From Methanosarcina vacuolata Z-761 (GTDB lineage Archaea > Halobacteriota > Methanosarcinia > Methanosarcinales > Methanosarcinaceae), in the NCBI RefSeq assembly GCF_000969905.1, contig NZ_CP009520.1, positions 1,240,001 through 1,304,000 of the forward strand: 64,000 nt of DNA, written 5' to 3'. The position numbers and the translations under genes were made by a program. Below are positions 10,027 to 17,488 of the stretch, piece after piece (position 1 is the first letter of the stretch; each line of letters begins with the position of its first letter). The notes under the pieces are model-generated. The model was not told the DNA's origin. It searched no databases and worked only from the letters and a program-made list of their open reading frames with translations.

Positions 10027-10254
10027 CCTGCTGGAAAAATTCTTGAAATCACGCACCGCTGATATTTCTGGATCAGGAAAAACCTTATCCATTATATAAC
10101 ATGATCGATTATGATATATTTACAAAATTAATAACTAGAAAATGTGAGTGTGAGAGATAAATATTTTTAATGAACACACCCTTACTGGAAATGTACTCAT
10201 CTCCAGGTGAGTGCCCAGTTAAATCACCGTTAAGAAATAAAAAGGAGTTAAATA

Positions 10255-12021
10255 ATGACAACCGGGTCAACAGAAAAAGTTAATGGCGCAAGGGCTCTGA
10301 TCAAGTGCCTGGAAAAAGAAGGTGTTGACACCATCTTCGGATATCCAGGAGGGCAGATCATTCCCTTCTATAACGAAATTTATGATTCGAATCTGCGCCA
10401 TATACTTGTGCGTCACGAACAGGCAGCAGTTCATGCTGCGGACGGGTACGCCCGTGCGACTGGAAAGACCGGGGTCTGTGTATCCACTTCAGGTCCCGGA
10501 GCAACCAACCTGGTAACAGGGATTGCTACTGCATATATGGACTCAGTACCTATTGTAGCCTTAACCGGCCAGGTTCCAACGTTCCTGATAGGTAACGATG
10601 CTTTCCAGGAAGCCGACATTAAGGGAATTACCCAGCCCATTACCAAGCACAACTACTTAGTACAGGATGTAAACGAACTCCCGAGAATCGTAAAAGAAGC
10701 CTTCCATATTGCTTCTACCGGAAGGCCTGGCCCGGTATTAATTGACCTTCCAAAAGATGTACAGAACGCGGAGATCGACTTTTACTATCCTGACAAAGTA
10801 GAGCTTAGAGGATATAAGCCAACTTACAAAGGCAACACCCAGCAGATCAAACGAGCCGCCGAGGAAATTGCAAATTCCTGCATGCCTATTATATACGCAG
10901 GTGGCGGTGTGATAAGTTCTAATGCTAGCGCCGAGCTTGTAGAGCTGGCTGAGACAATTAACGCTCCGGTTACGACTACTCTTTTGGGAATCGGTGCAAT
11001 TCCTACCGAACACCCTCTGCATGTTGGGATGCTTGGAATGCACGGGACCAAATATGCGAATTATGCAATTCAGGAATCCGATCTCATTATTGCCGTGGGC
11101 GCAAGGTTCGATGACCGCGTGACCGGAAAACTTGAATCCTTTGCACCCAACGCAAGGGTTATCCACATCGATGTCGACCCTGCAGAGATCTCAAAGAACG
11201 TAAAGGTCCAGATCCCAATCGTCGGAGACGCAAAACAGGTACTCAAGTCCCTTAATAAATATATCAAGCGCTGCAACTCCGAAGCATGGATTGAAAAGAT
11301 AAAACAGTGGAAGAAGGAATATCCACTTACCTATAACCAGATGTCACCTGATGTTATAATGCCCCAGTTTGTCATCGAGCAAATCTCTGAGGCTTGCAAG
11401 GATGCAATTATAGTTACTGAGGTCGGACAGCACCAGATGTGGGCTGCTCAGTTCTTCAAGTATAAAAAACCCCGAACCTTCATTACATCAGGCGGTCTTG
11501 GCACGATGGGCTACGGTTTCCCTGCAGCCATAGGAGCAAAGGTTGGCAAGCCGGATAAAACAGTTATTAACATTGCAGGCGATGGCTCTTTCCAGATGAA
11601 CTCTCAGGAGCTTGCAACTGTAGTCCAGAACGACATTCCTGTTGTTTCCGTGATCCTCAATAATGGTTATCTGGGCATGGTCAGGCAGTGGCAGGAGCTG
11701 TTCTATGACAAACGGTATTCTCACACATTTATTAAGGGCAGTGTCGATTTCGTCAAACTTGCCGAGGCCTATGGGGCTCTTGGACTGCGTGCGGAAAGGC
11801 CGTCCGAAGTAAGACCTGCAATCGAAGAAGCTGTTAACTCAGGTAGGCCTGCTGTTGTTGATGTGATTGTTGAGTGCGAGGCAAACGTTTATCCTATGGT
11901 GCCGGCAGGGGCTGCAATTAATGAAATCCTTGATGTGGAAGAACATGCAGACACTCCCTGCGCCATGCCAAATTTGCGTAAGGCAAAAACTGATAGAGTT
12001 CTCGACCTGGAGGAGCAGTAA
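10255..12021 (+). CDS. ilvB: Acetolactate synthase, catalytic large subunit
   Basis: Thiamine-diphosphate enzyme that makes 2-acetolactate and 2-aceto-2-hydroxybutyrate, the first shared step of valine, leucine and isoleucine synthesis. The N-terminal pyrimidine-binding domain has FGYPGGQI and the catalytic Glu in RHEQ (E55). The central domain follows, then the TPP-binding motif GDGS (442-445) ending in NNG (469-471). At 588 residues it has normal length. The start is set by AAAGGAG about 9 bp upstream. It is joined to ilvH by a TAATG junction. No mutation in the key residues was noticed. Confidence 0.95.
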   Translation: MTTGSTEKVNGARALIKCLEKEGVDTIFGYPGGQIIPFYNEIYDSNLRHILVRHEQAAVHAADGYARATGKTGVCVSTSGPGATNLVTGIATAYMDSVPIVALTGQVPTFLIGNDAFQEADIKGITQPITKHNYLVQDVNELPRIVKEAFHIASTGRPGPVLIDLPKDVQNAEIDFYYPDKVELRGYKPTYKGNTQQIKRAAEEIANSCMPIIYAGGGVISSNASAELVELAETINAPVTTTLLGIGAIPTEHPLHVGMLGMHGTKYANYAIQESDLIIAVGARFDDRVTGKLESFAPNARVIHIDVDPAEISKNVKVQIPIVGDAKQVLKSLNKYIKRCNSEAWIEKIKQWKKEYPLTYNQMSPDVIMPQFVIEQISEACKDAIIVTEVGQHQMWAAQFFKYKKPRTFITSGGLGTMGYGFPAAIGAKVGKPDKTVINIAGDGSFQMNSQELATVVQNDIPVVSVILNNGYLGMVRQWQELFYDKRYSHTFIKGSVDFVKLAEAYGALGLRAERPSEVRPAIEEAVNSGRPAVVDVIVECEANVYPMVPAGAAINEILDVEEHADTPCAMPNLRKAKTDRVLDLEEQ

Positions 12022-12506
12022 TGAAACATACACTGGCAGTCCTTGTGGAAAATAGGTCAGGAGTCCTCTCAAGGGTGGCTTCGCTCTTCTCAAGGCGCGG
12101 ATACAATATCGAGAGCCTGGCTGTTGGAGTCACTGAAGACCCAAAAACCTCCAGAATGACTATAGTAGTTGATGGAGATGACCATGTTCTCGAACAGGTT
12201 ACTAAACAGCTTAACAAGCTCGTTGATGTGATCAAAGTTTCTGATATCGGGGGAGACGAAGCCGTAGAAAGGGAACTAGCTCTTATTAAAGTTGCAGCTG
12301 ACGTGAGTGCGAGAACCGAAATTATCCAGATTGCGGATATTTTCAGGGCAAGGATAGTGGACGTAGCTCCTAAATCCATAACTGTCGAAGTAACTGGAGA
12401 CGAAGCCAAAATCCAGGCAATCGAAAAACTCCTCAGGCAGTTTGGGATTAAGGAAATGGCCAGGACAGGTAAGATTGCTCTGGTCCGCGGCCCAAAGAAG
12501 GTTTAA
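12021..12506 (+). CDS. ilvH: Acetolactate synthase, regulatory small subunit
   Basis: Regulatory subunit that activates the IlvB catalytic subunit and confers valine feedback inhibition. Residues 2-75 form the ACT domain ([20 protein letters not shown], then [11 protein letters not shown]), and the remainder is the C-terminal small-subunit domain. At 161 residues it is the usual archaeal/bacterial length. The start overlaps the ilvB stop by one base, so both subunits are made from one message. Confidence 0.95.
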   Translation: MKHTLAVLVENRSGVLSRVASLFSRRGYNIESLAVGVTEDPKTSRMTIVVDGDDHVLEQVTKQLNKLVDVIKVSDIGGDEAVERELALIKVAADVSARTEIIQIADIFRARIVDVAPKSITVEVTGDEAKIQAIEKLLRQFGIKEMARTGKIALVRGPKKV

Positions 12507-12556
12507 ATAATAAGGGCAGGTAAAGAAAGGTAGCTGCTTAATTATTTTTACAGATT

Positions 12557-12646
12557 GGGGCAGCCGGGGGCGTTTTAACCCCCCAAAGCTTCACTAAGAG
12601 TAAGCCTGAGGTTTCAGGCCTCTGCTAAAACTTCAAAAGCTGCCCT
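12557..12646 (+). ncRNA. Candidate structured RNA leader of ilvC (three-way junction)
   Basis: Three stems can be drawn. A closing stem pairs GGGCAGC (12558-12564) with GCTGCCC (12639-12645), extended by a G-U pair. Inside are a hairpin GGGGG (12566-12570)/CCCCC (about 12580-12584) and a hairpin GCCTGA (12604-12609)/TCAGGC (12614-12619). The GC-rich stems stand out in an AT-rich gap of 292 bp between ilvH and ilvC, about 150 bp before ilvC. It could be a regulatory leader, a processing site or a terminator. No known riboswitch class was recognised. Confidence 0.45.
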
Positions 12647-12798
12647 ATCCGAAAAAAGCAACTTTCCATGAATCAACTCAAGTCGACTTAATTCACAGGG
12701 AAGTGAACGGATTTAATAAGGATTTAATAATAATATGCTTCCCACAAAATATTAGGAGCTTTGCTCAAAAACTGAAAAATTCATCAGGAGAATCTAAT

Positions 12799-13806
12799 AT
12801 GGCAAATATAATTTATGATAATGAAACTACTTTTGATGCACTTAAGGACAAAACTATCGCAATAATGGGCTACGGAAGTCAGGGTCACGCTCACGCCCGC
12901 AACCTCCATGAGTCAGGGCTTAATGTTGTTGTTGGGCTCAGAAAAAGCAGTTCAAGCTGGGCAAGAGCCGAGAATGACGGCCTGAAGGTCATGACTGTGG
13001 CAGAAGCTGCAAAAGCTGCAGATGTTATCATGATCCTCCTTCCGGACGAAAATCAGGCATCTGTTTATTATTCTGAAATCGCACCAAATCTGGAAGCCGG
13101 TAACGCACTTGCTTTTGCACACGGTTTTAATATTCACTACAACCAGATTGTCCCCCCGAAAAACGTTGATGTTTTCATGGCTGCTCCCAAGGGCCCTGGT
13201 CACATTGTCAGAAGAACCTATACCGAGGGTATCGGGGTCCCGGCTCTGATTGCAGTCTACCAGGATGCAACCGGAAACGCCAGGGAAATTGCTCTTTCAT
13301 ATGTCAAAGGGATCGGTGCAACCAGAGCAGGAGTCTACGAAACTACCTTCCGTGAAGAAACCGAAACCGATCTTTTCGGAGAACAGGTTGACCTTTGCGG
13401 AGGACTTTCATCTCTTATCAAGACAGCTTTTGAAACACTTGTTGAGGCAGGATACCAGCCTGAGATGGCTTATTTCGAAACCTGCCATGAAGTTAAGCTC
13501 ATTGTTGACCTTATCTATGAAGGCGGGCTTGAGAGAATGTGGCATTCCGTTTCCAACACCGCAGAATACGGCGGTATGACAGTCGGCCCCAGGATTATTA
13601 ATGATGAGTCCCGCGAAGCCATGCGTGAAGCCCTGAGAAGAATCCAGAACGGCGAATTTGCCAAGGAATTCGTGCTCGAAGGCATGGTCAACCACCCCGT
13701 ACTCAAAGCCATGGAACGCCAGGAAAAGGAACACCAGCTTGAAGTTGTCGGAAAGCAGATCCGTGCAAACATCCCCTGGCTCAACAAGAAGATTGACGAT
13801 GACTGA
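12799..13806 (+). CDS. ilvC: Ketol-acid reductoisomerase (NADP+)
   Basis: Second common enzyme of branched-chain amino acid synthesis: isomerises and reduces acetolactate or acetohydroxybutyrate with NADPH and Mg2+. The Rossmann fold starts with [12 protein letters not shown] (22-33). The knotted C-terminal domain contains the metal-binding acidic region [11 protein letters not shown]. The ATG at 12799 has CAGGAG 8 bp upstream and gives a class I enzyme of 335 residues, the normal length. An upstream in-frame start at 12703 would add 32 residues with no family similarity and was not used. Confidence 0.95.
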   Translation: MANIIYDNETTFDALKDKTIAIMGYGSQGHAHARNLHESGLNVVVGLRKSSSSWARAENDGLKVMTVAEAAKAADVIMILLPDENQASVYYSEIAPNLEAGNALAFAHGFNIHYNQIVPPKNVDVFMAAPKGPGHIVRRTYTEGIGVPALIAVYQDATGNAREIALSYVKGIGATRAGVYETTFREETETDLFGEQVDLCGGLSSLIKTAFETLVEAGYQPEMAYFETCHEVKLIVDLIYEGGLERMWHSVSNTAEYGGMTVGPRIINDESREAMREALRRIQNGEFAKEFVLEGMVNHPVLKAMERQEKEHQLEVVGKQIRANIPWLNKKIDDD

Positions 13807-13882
13807 TTCTACAGTAATTGACAGCCTGTAGACAGAAAATTCATAAATCTGGAAATCTAAAACTCAATCCGGAGGGAAAGTA

Positions 13883-14425
13883 ATGCCAGTAAAAGGAGAA
13901 AGCAAAGTCATTAACACTATCCTTAACAGACGGAGCGTCCGAGAGTTTACGGACAAAACTGTTAGCAAGGAAGATATCAGCATAATCCTGAACTCAGGGC
14001 ACTGGGCTCCTTCCGGATTGAATAACCAGCCCTGGCGTTTCATTGTTATTAGGGACCGGGAGACCATCCAGAAACTCTCGGAATGCACGCATTATTCAGG
14101 TATCGTGGCAGGAGCTCCTCTGCTTATTGCGACTTTCCTGGACAATGAAACTTCTTATAACAGGACAAAAGACCTCGAAGCAATAGGGGCTGCAGTCGAG
14201 AATATGCTCCTCACCTGCTGTGATCTCGGCCTTGGCGGGGTCTGGCTTGGAGAAATCCTTAACCAAAAAGAGAAGGTCAATTCCATTCTTGACTGTCCTT
14301 CCGATCTTGAGCTAATGGCAGTTCTTGCAATCGGAGAACCGGTTCCAAAAGAAAGGACTTCAACACGTAGAGCTCTCTCCGAAATAGTGTTTAATGAAAA
14401 GTACGGCCAGAAATGGGAAGAGTAA
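13883..14425 (+). CDS. Nitroreductase-family flavoprotein
   Basis: FMN-dependent oxidoreductase of the nitroreductase fold. The start RRSVREFTDKTVS and the following APSGLNNQPWRFIVI are hallmark FMN-binding segments; GLGGVWLGEI near residue 120 is the second conserved region. At 180 residues it is a single-domain member. A GGAGGG lies about 8 bp before the ATG. The substrate cannot be predicted; such proteins reduce quinones, flavins or nitro compounds. It is about 75 bp after ilvC on the same strand, but shared function is not implied. Confidence 0.9.
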   Translation: MPVKGESKVINTILNRRSVREFTDKTVSKEDISIILNSGHWAPSGLNNQPWRFIVIRDRETIQKLSECTHYSGIVAGAPLLIATFLDNETSYNRTKDLEAIGAAVENMLLTCCDLGLGGVWLGEILNQKEKVNSILDCPSDLELMAVLAIGEPVPKERTSTRRALSEIVFNEKYGQKWEE

Positions 14426-14601
14426 AACATCCTGAGATTCTCAGGTTAAGTTTCCTTTTAATGATTTTTAAATATTAAATACAAAAGGATATTTTAATAT
14501 TATTAAGGATTAAGTTTATAAGCTATTTAGCACTATAACCAGCCAGTTAACTGATTATGGTTTTATCTGTTAACGAACTGATCTTAACTTTTTCATAGTG
14601 A

Positions 14602-14673
14602 AGGTCTGTAGTGTAGAGGATATCACTGGAGCCTCCGGAGCTCCGAACCTGGGTTCGATTCCCAGCAGACCTG
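14602..14673 (+). tRNA. tRNA-Arg (anticodon CCG)
   Basis: A complete cloverleaf: acceptor strand AGGTCTG (14602-14608) pairs with CAGACCT (14666-14672), discriminator G at 14673. The D stem is GTG/CAC, the anticodon stem is GGAGC/GCTCC with loop CTCCGGA and anticodon CCG at 14635-14637, and the T arm is CTGGG-TTCGATT-CCCAG. CCA is not encoded. A T-run directly after it is the likely termination signal. It reads CGG arginine codons. An accessory island begins just downstream, so it may be an integration landmark, though no duplicated 3' end was found. Confidence 0.95.
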
Positions 14674-14778
14674 TTTTTTAAAAAATCTGGTAAGGTCTGG
14701 TTTTATTTTTTATATTATTTGCCGGGCAGAAAGTATAATACTGAAATAAAACAGAATATAAGTTAGAAGGTGTAATTT

Positions 14779-14958
14779 ATGGCTAGAGGATTTAATCGTC
14801 GCTTCCTGCGTGCTGGAAGAAGGTCATCTTTAGTTCAGTTAATTCTCATAGCGATAATACTGTACTTTTTACTGAGGATTATTTTACCGCTCATTTGGAC
14901 TCTCATATTGATTCTTGTTGTAATTTTACTATTGAAAATTGTGCTGGAAAATCTTTAA
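14779..14958 (+). CDS. Small two-helix membrane protein, 59 residues
   Basis: Unrecognised small protein. It begins MARGFNRRFLRAGRRSSL, a strongly basic N-terminus, followed by two hydrophobic segments (about residues 19-37 and 39-55) rich in Leu and Ile and separated by Pro-Leu-Ile-Trp. GAAGGTG lies 6 bp before the ATG, which supports translation. By the positive-inside rule the N-terminus should be cytoplasmic, giving a hairpin in the membrane. It stands alone between tRNA-Arg and the zinc-ribbon/HEPN gene. Small proteins of this kind occur in many methanogens, but no function is known to me. Confidence 0.6.
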   Translation: MARGFNRRFLRAGRRSSLVQLILIAIILYFLLRIILPLIWTLILILVVILLLKIVLENL

Positions 14959-15054
14959 ATTGACTGCACTCTCCTTTTTTTACGACTTTTAACTCTCTTC
15001 ACCTATGCTTTTAAATATTTTTTAATCATCTTTTCTTACGATGTAGGTGATGCA

Positions 15055-15846
15055 TTGTCAACCAGCAAGAAAATTTGTGATTTTTGTCTGAATCAAAATG
15101 GTGAAGAAGTTTTCATGGAAGAAATAAATGATTCACTAATTTGCCCCAAGTGTAAAAATTGCATCTTTATTGATTTAGAAAATTATAAGAATGCTTGGTA
15201 TAAAAATGCAGAGGGAATTTTTCCTTTTCTCCGTCCGGAACTAACTTCAGATGATTTGCCGAATCCTCGGTTGCTTTTTCTTTATCAAGATTGTTATCAA
15301 GCACTCTTAATAGGCCGTTATAATGTTTCTTTAGTGATGATGGGCGTATTACTCGAAGCAGTTATGAAGGAAAGGATTGAACTCAAACTTGGAGAGTATT
15401 TTAGCAAACTATTTGGTCCTTGCCTACAAAAAATAGAAACTCACAAATTAATGAGCCAAGAACATATTTTCTTTCTTCGAAAATTCAAAGATATAATCCG
15501 AAATCCATATCAACATGATGATGAAGCTGATATTATGAATGGTATTTACATGCCGACTTGGCCAATTAAATTTGAAAGCGAAATTTCTGCAGAAGCCATT
15601 GGAGACCTTATGAAAAACATAAGATCCGGCAAGATAAAACCAAAATTTCTGCCTGTTTCTGAAATTCCTGCAATTCGATCTTTTGCAAAGCAGTCTTATG
15701 ATCAAAAAAGAGCAATAAAGCTATTCACTGAAGTACATGATTTTTTAATTGAAGTATGCAAGTTTTACTTTAAAGAGTGTGAATACCAAGAGCACAATCT
15801 AAAATATGGAACAGGACTCGAAAAAATAGAACATTACAAAATTTAG
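15055..15846 (+). CDS. Zinc-ribbon plus HEPN-like domain protein, full-length copy
   Basis: The N-terminal ~45 residues hold CDFC and CPKCKNC, a four-cysteine zinc ribbon. The rest is helical and resembles the DUF4145/HEPN type: a helix with LLEAVMKERIELKLG and then IIRNPYQHDDEAD, which contains R-N-P-Y-Q-H, matching the R-x4-6-H motif of HEPN ribonucleases. The start is TTG 15055, behind TAGGTGA. HEPN proteins act as toxins or defence RNases, so an RNA-targeting role is plausible but unproven. From 15173 to 16082 the DNA is repeated almost perfectly at 22567-23476, where the gene lacks its zinc ribbon. It opens the accessory island after tRNA-Arg. Confidence 0.6.
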   Translation: MSTSKKICDFCLNQNGEEVFMEEINDSLICPKCKNCIFIDLENYKNAWYKNAEGIFPFLRPELTSDDLPNPRLLFLYQDCYQALLIGRYNVSLVMMGVLLEAVMKERIELKLGEYFSKLFGPCLQKIETHKLMSQEHIFFLRKFKDIIRNPYQHDDEADIMNGIYMPTWPIKFESEISAEAIGDLMKNIRSGKIKPKFLPVSEIPAIRSFAKQSYDQKRAIKLFTEVHDFLIEVCKFYFKECEYQEHNLKYGTGLEKIEHYKI

Positions 15847-16082
15847 CTTTGTAAAAATCTTCATAACTAACTAATCTTAATAAATTTAAACTGAATTGTG
15901 ATATCATTTTACTTATTTATTTTCAACCTCTTGAAGTTGATTTAGATAGGTTTTTTACAGCCCCAAAAATGAAGTATTTGTATATAAAACGCACATGATA
16001 TTCTTCGAATAACAGGCACAAACAAATGAAAGTACTTTTCACCTTATCTTTTTTTGATTATTGATCTCGTCATTACTTGGGT
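15173..16082 (+). repeat. 910-bp segmental duplication, copy 1
   Basis: This stretch matches 22567-23476 at a constant offset of 7394 bp with no indel. I noticed only two base differences, one giving Val to Ala and one silent. It covers most of the HEPN-like gene and about 235 bp after its stop. Such identity implies a very recent duplication or gene conversion. Confidence 0.9.
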
Positions 16083-16247
16083 AGTAAGGTTGTCCTAAGT
16101 TTGGTTTTTCAAACCATGCTAAACGAATCCGTGAATTGCCACACAAGACTTAGATATGATAAGGAGCAAAATATCAAAAGGAGCCTCGGGAGCCAGTTTT
16201 ATTCCGCACTTTCATGCTAAATCAAAACGTCAGGTAATGAGTGAGAA
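15847..16247. other. Intergenic region after the HEPN-like gene
   Basis: The first 235 bp belong to the duplicated segment. The rest contains no recognisable gene; a short minus-strand frame of about 33 codons crosses the duplication edge at 16082 but matches nothing I know. Confidence 0.5.
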
Positions 16248-16514
16248 TTAAAGACGGCCGTATTTTTTGTGCGCTTGCTCTTGTGTCAAGATGTCAAAAA
16301 CAACAATTTCATTCTCTTCAAAATCAACGGTATAGAACGCCCTGTAATTCCCGATTCGAAGGCGGTACACATCTTCTTTATAACCTTCTATTCTGCACTT
16401 ATTACCGCCCTGAAACCCATTTTTTAGATCTTTTAAAGCTTCAGCAACTTGTTTTTTTCTACTTTGTGGCAGGTCATCAAGAACTTTTGCTTTTATGAAA
16501 ACTTTAAAGGTCAT
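16248..16514 (-). CDS. RelE/ParE-family toxin
   Basis: Predicted type II toxin of the RelE superfamily, which cleaves mRNA on the ribosome (RelE) or poisons gyrase (ParE). The 88 residues have the expected pattern: MTFKVFIKAKVLDDLPQSRK, a helix, then EDVYRLRIGNYRAFYTVDF, where the Arg-rich YRLRIGNYR strand is the usual RNA-contact region, and IVVFDILTQEQAHKKY at the end. The start lies inside the end of the antitoxin gene (11-bp overlap), normal for toxin-antitoxin pairs. No frame disruption seen, so it looks functional. Confidence 0.85.
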   Translation of the reverse strand: MTFKVFIKAKVLDDLPQSRKKQVAEALKDLKNGFQGGNKCRIEGYKEDVYRLRIGNYRAFYTVDFEENEIVVFDILTQEQAHKKYGRL

Positions 16515-16719
16515 CCACGCTCACGTATTCTTCGCGGTGTTCTTTAAAGTGTTTTTTGGCTTCTTCCGCAATTCGGTCTATCTTCAATCTAGATTCATGA
16601 TTCCTATACTCTCTGATTAATTTCTCAATGACGGTATTGTAGTCATCACCCATAGAGCCGATTTTTTTCAATTCGTCGCGGTTTTTCTTTGAAATTTGAA
16701 TTGTGGTTCCGTCTTGCAT
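16504..16719 (-). CDS. Antitoxin of the RelE-type pair
   Basis: A protein of about 71 residues beginning MQDGTTIQISKKNRDELKKI. The first strand (TTIQISKK) and helix look like a ribbon-helix-helix DNA-binding fold, so it probably binds its own promoter. The charged C-terminal part (EEAKKHFKEHREEYVSVDDL) should wrap the toxin. I chose the ATG at 16719 because the palindromic operator lies directly upstream; an ATG three codons earlier (16728) inside the palindrome is also possible, and the reading frame remains open to 16788. It overlaps the toxin gene by 11 bp. Confidence 0.75.
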   Translation of the reverse strand: MQDGTTIQISKKNRDELKKIGSMGDDYNTVIEKLIREYRNHESRLKIDRIAEEAKKHFKEHREEYVSVDDL

Positions 16720-16720
16720 G

Positions 16721-16740
16721 ATAATCATTATAATGATTAT
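16721..16740 (-). promoter_or_regulatory. 20-bp perfect palindrome, likely toxin-antitoxin operator
   Basis: The half-site ATAATCATTA is followed immediately by its exact complement TAATGATTAT. It ends one base before the antitoxin ATG, leaving no room for a Shine-Dalgarno site, so the transcript is probably leaderless and the antitoxin would block the transcription start. An AT-rich TATA-like stretch lies just upstream at about 16741-16756. Confidence 0.7.
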
Positions 16741-17066
16741 AATATTTATAATTGGCTCTCTTGCTCCTGCATTGACTTCTATGCTCAATTCTTCAAGAGC
16801 TTTGAGTACAGGCGATTAGAGGCCAGTACTGAAGAGATAAGGCGTAACCAAGGAGCAAGAAGAGAATCCAGTCCGGGAGCCCAGAAAGGCCCAGGCAGGG
16901 GAAAAATAGGGAACCCTGATTAAGAGGACATGTAAAAACTGTAATCAGCCTTTCGAAACATATATTATTTTTTTAATATTATATAATTTTGAATAAAAAC
17001 AAAACAGTTATTATTCATTCTTTCTGTATAAAGAATTCCTAAGAATTTGGGAATAAAAGACTTTAT
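16741..17066. other. Intergenic region between toxin-antitoxin genes and the nested insertion sequences
   Basis: No gene recognised. It contains a purine-rich stretch around 16840-16920 and then AT-rich DNA up to the inverted repeat of the older insertion sequence. Confidence 0.5.
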
Positions 17067-17090
17067 CCTAGCTTCGGCAGGTTAACGCAA

Positions 17091-17480
17091 CTAGAGATAT
17101 ATATTTTCATATTTCTCTCCCATGAGACTCAATATTTTCCAGTGAATTTCTTCCATATTCAGTATTTCTGACTTTGTTTTCCCTTTTTTCTGCGTTATAA
17201 GTTCTGTAATTCCCTGAAACTTGAAAAATATCCATCTCATTGTTGATCTTTTTGTTGGTTTCCCTTTTTGATCTGGAACCGTTTCATTTTCTTCTTCTAA
17301 CTTTGTCCTTAATTTCCATTCTGCAATAGAATAAATCATTAAGCCGAGAACCATTATCATTGTCAACGCTTCAATTCTTGATTTATTCTTGAGATACACC
17401 TTCGATATGCTAAAGGCATCACTTTTCAAAAATCGGAATCCTTTTTCTACTTTATCCTGTCCTTTGTAATACTTCAGCAT
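17091..17480 (-). pseudogene. C-terminal fragment of IS1634-type transposase
   Basis: Carries the last part of a DDE transposase: YKGQDKVEKGFRFLKS contains the catalytic Glu of the third DDE position, followed by helices with KSRIEALTMIMVLGLMIY typical of the family. The protein should continue upstream through ISLSPEE, which now lies at about 19580, beyond the inserted element. The frame is cut at the insertion site near 17483. Confidence 0.8.
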
Positions 17481-17488
17481 CTCTTCAG

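Noticed and set aside
12703-12798. Upstream in-frame extension of ilvC
   Set aside because: The extra 32 residues have no family similarity, and the ATG at 12799 has a good ribosome-binding site.
14602-16082. Integration of a mobile island at tRNA-Arg
   Set aside because: No second copy of the tRNA 3' end and no integrase gene were found in the window, so only proximity supports it.
16082-16180. Minus-strand frame crossing the edge of the duplicated segment
   Set aside because: About 33 codons without known similarity; its continuity across the junction may be chance.
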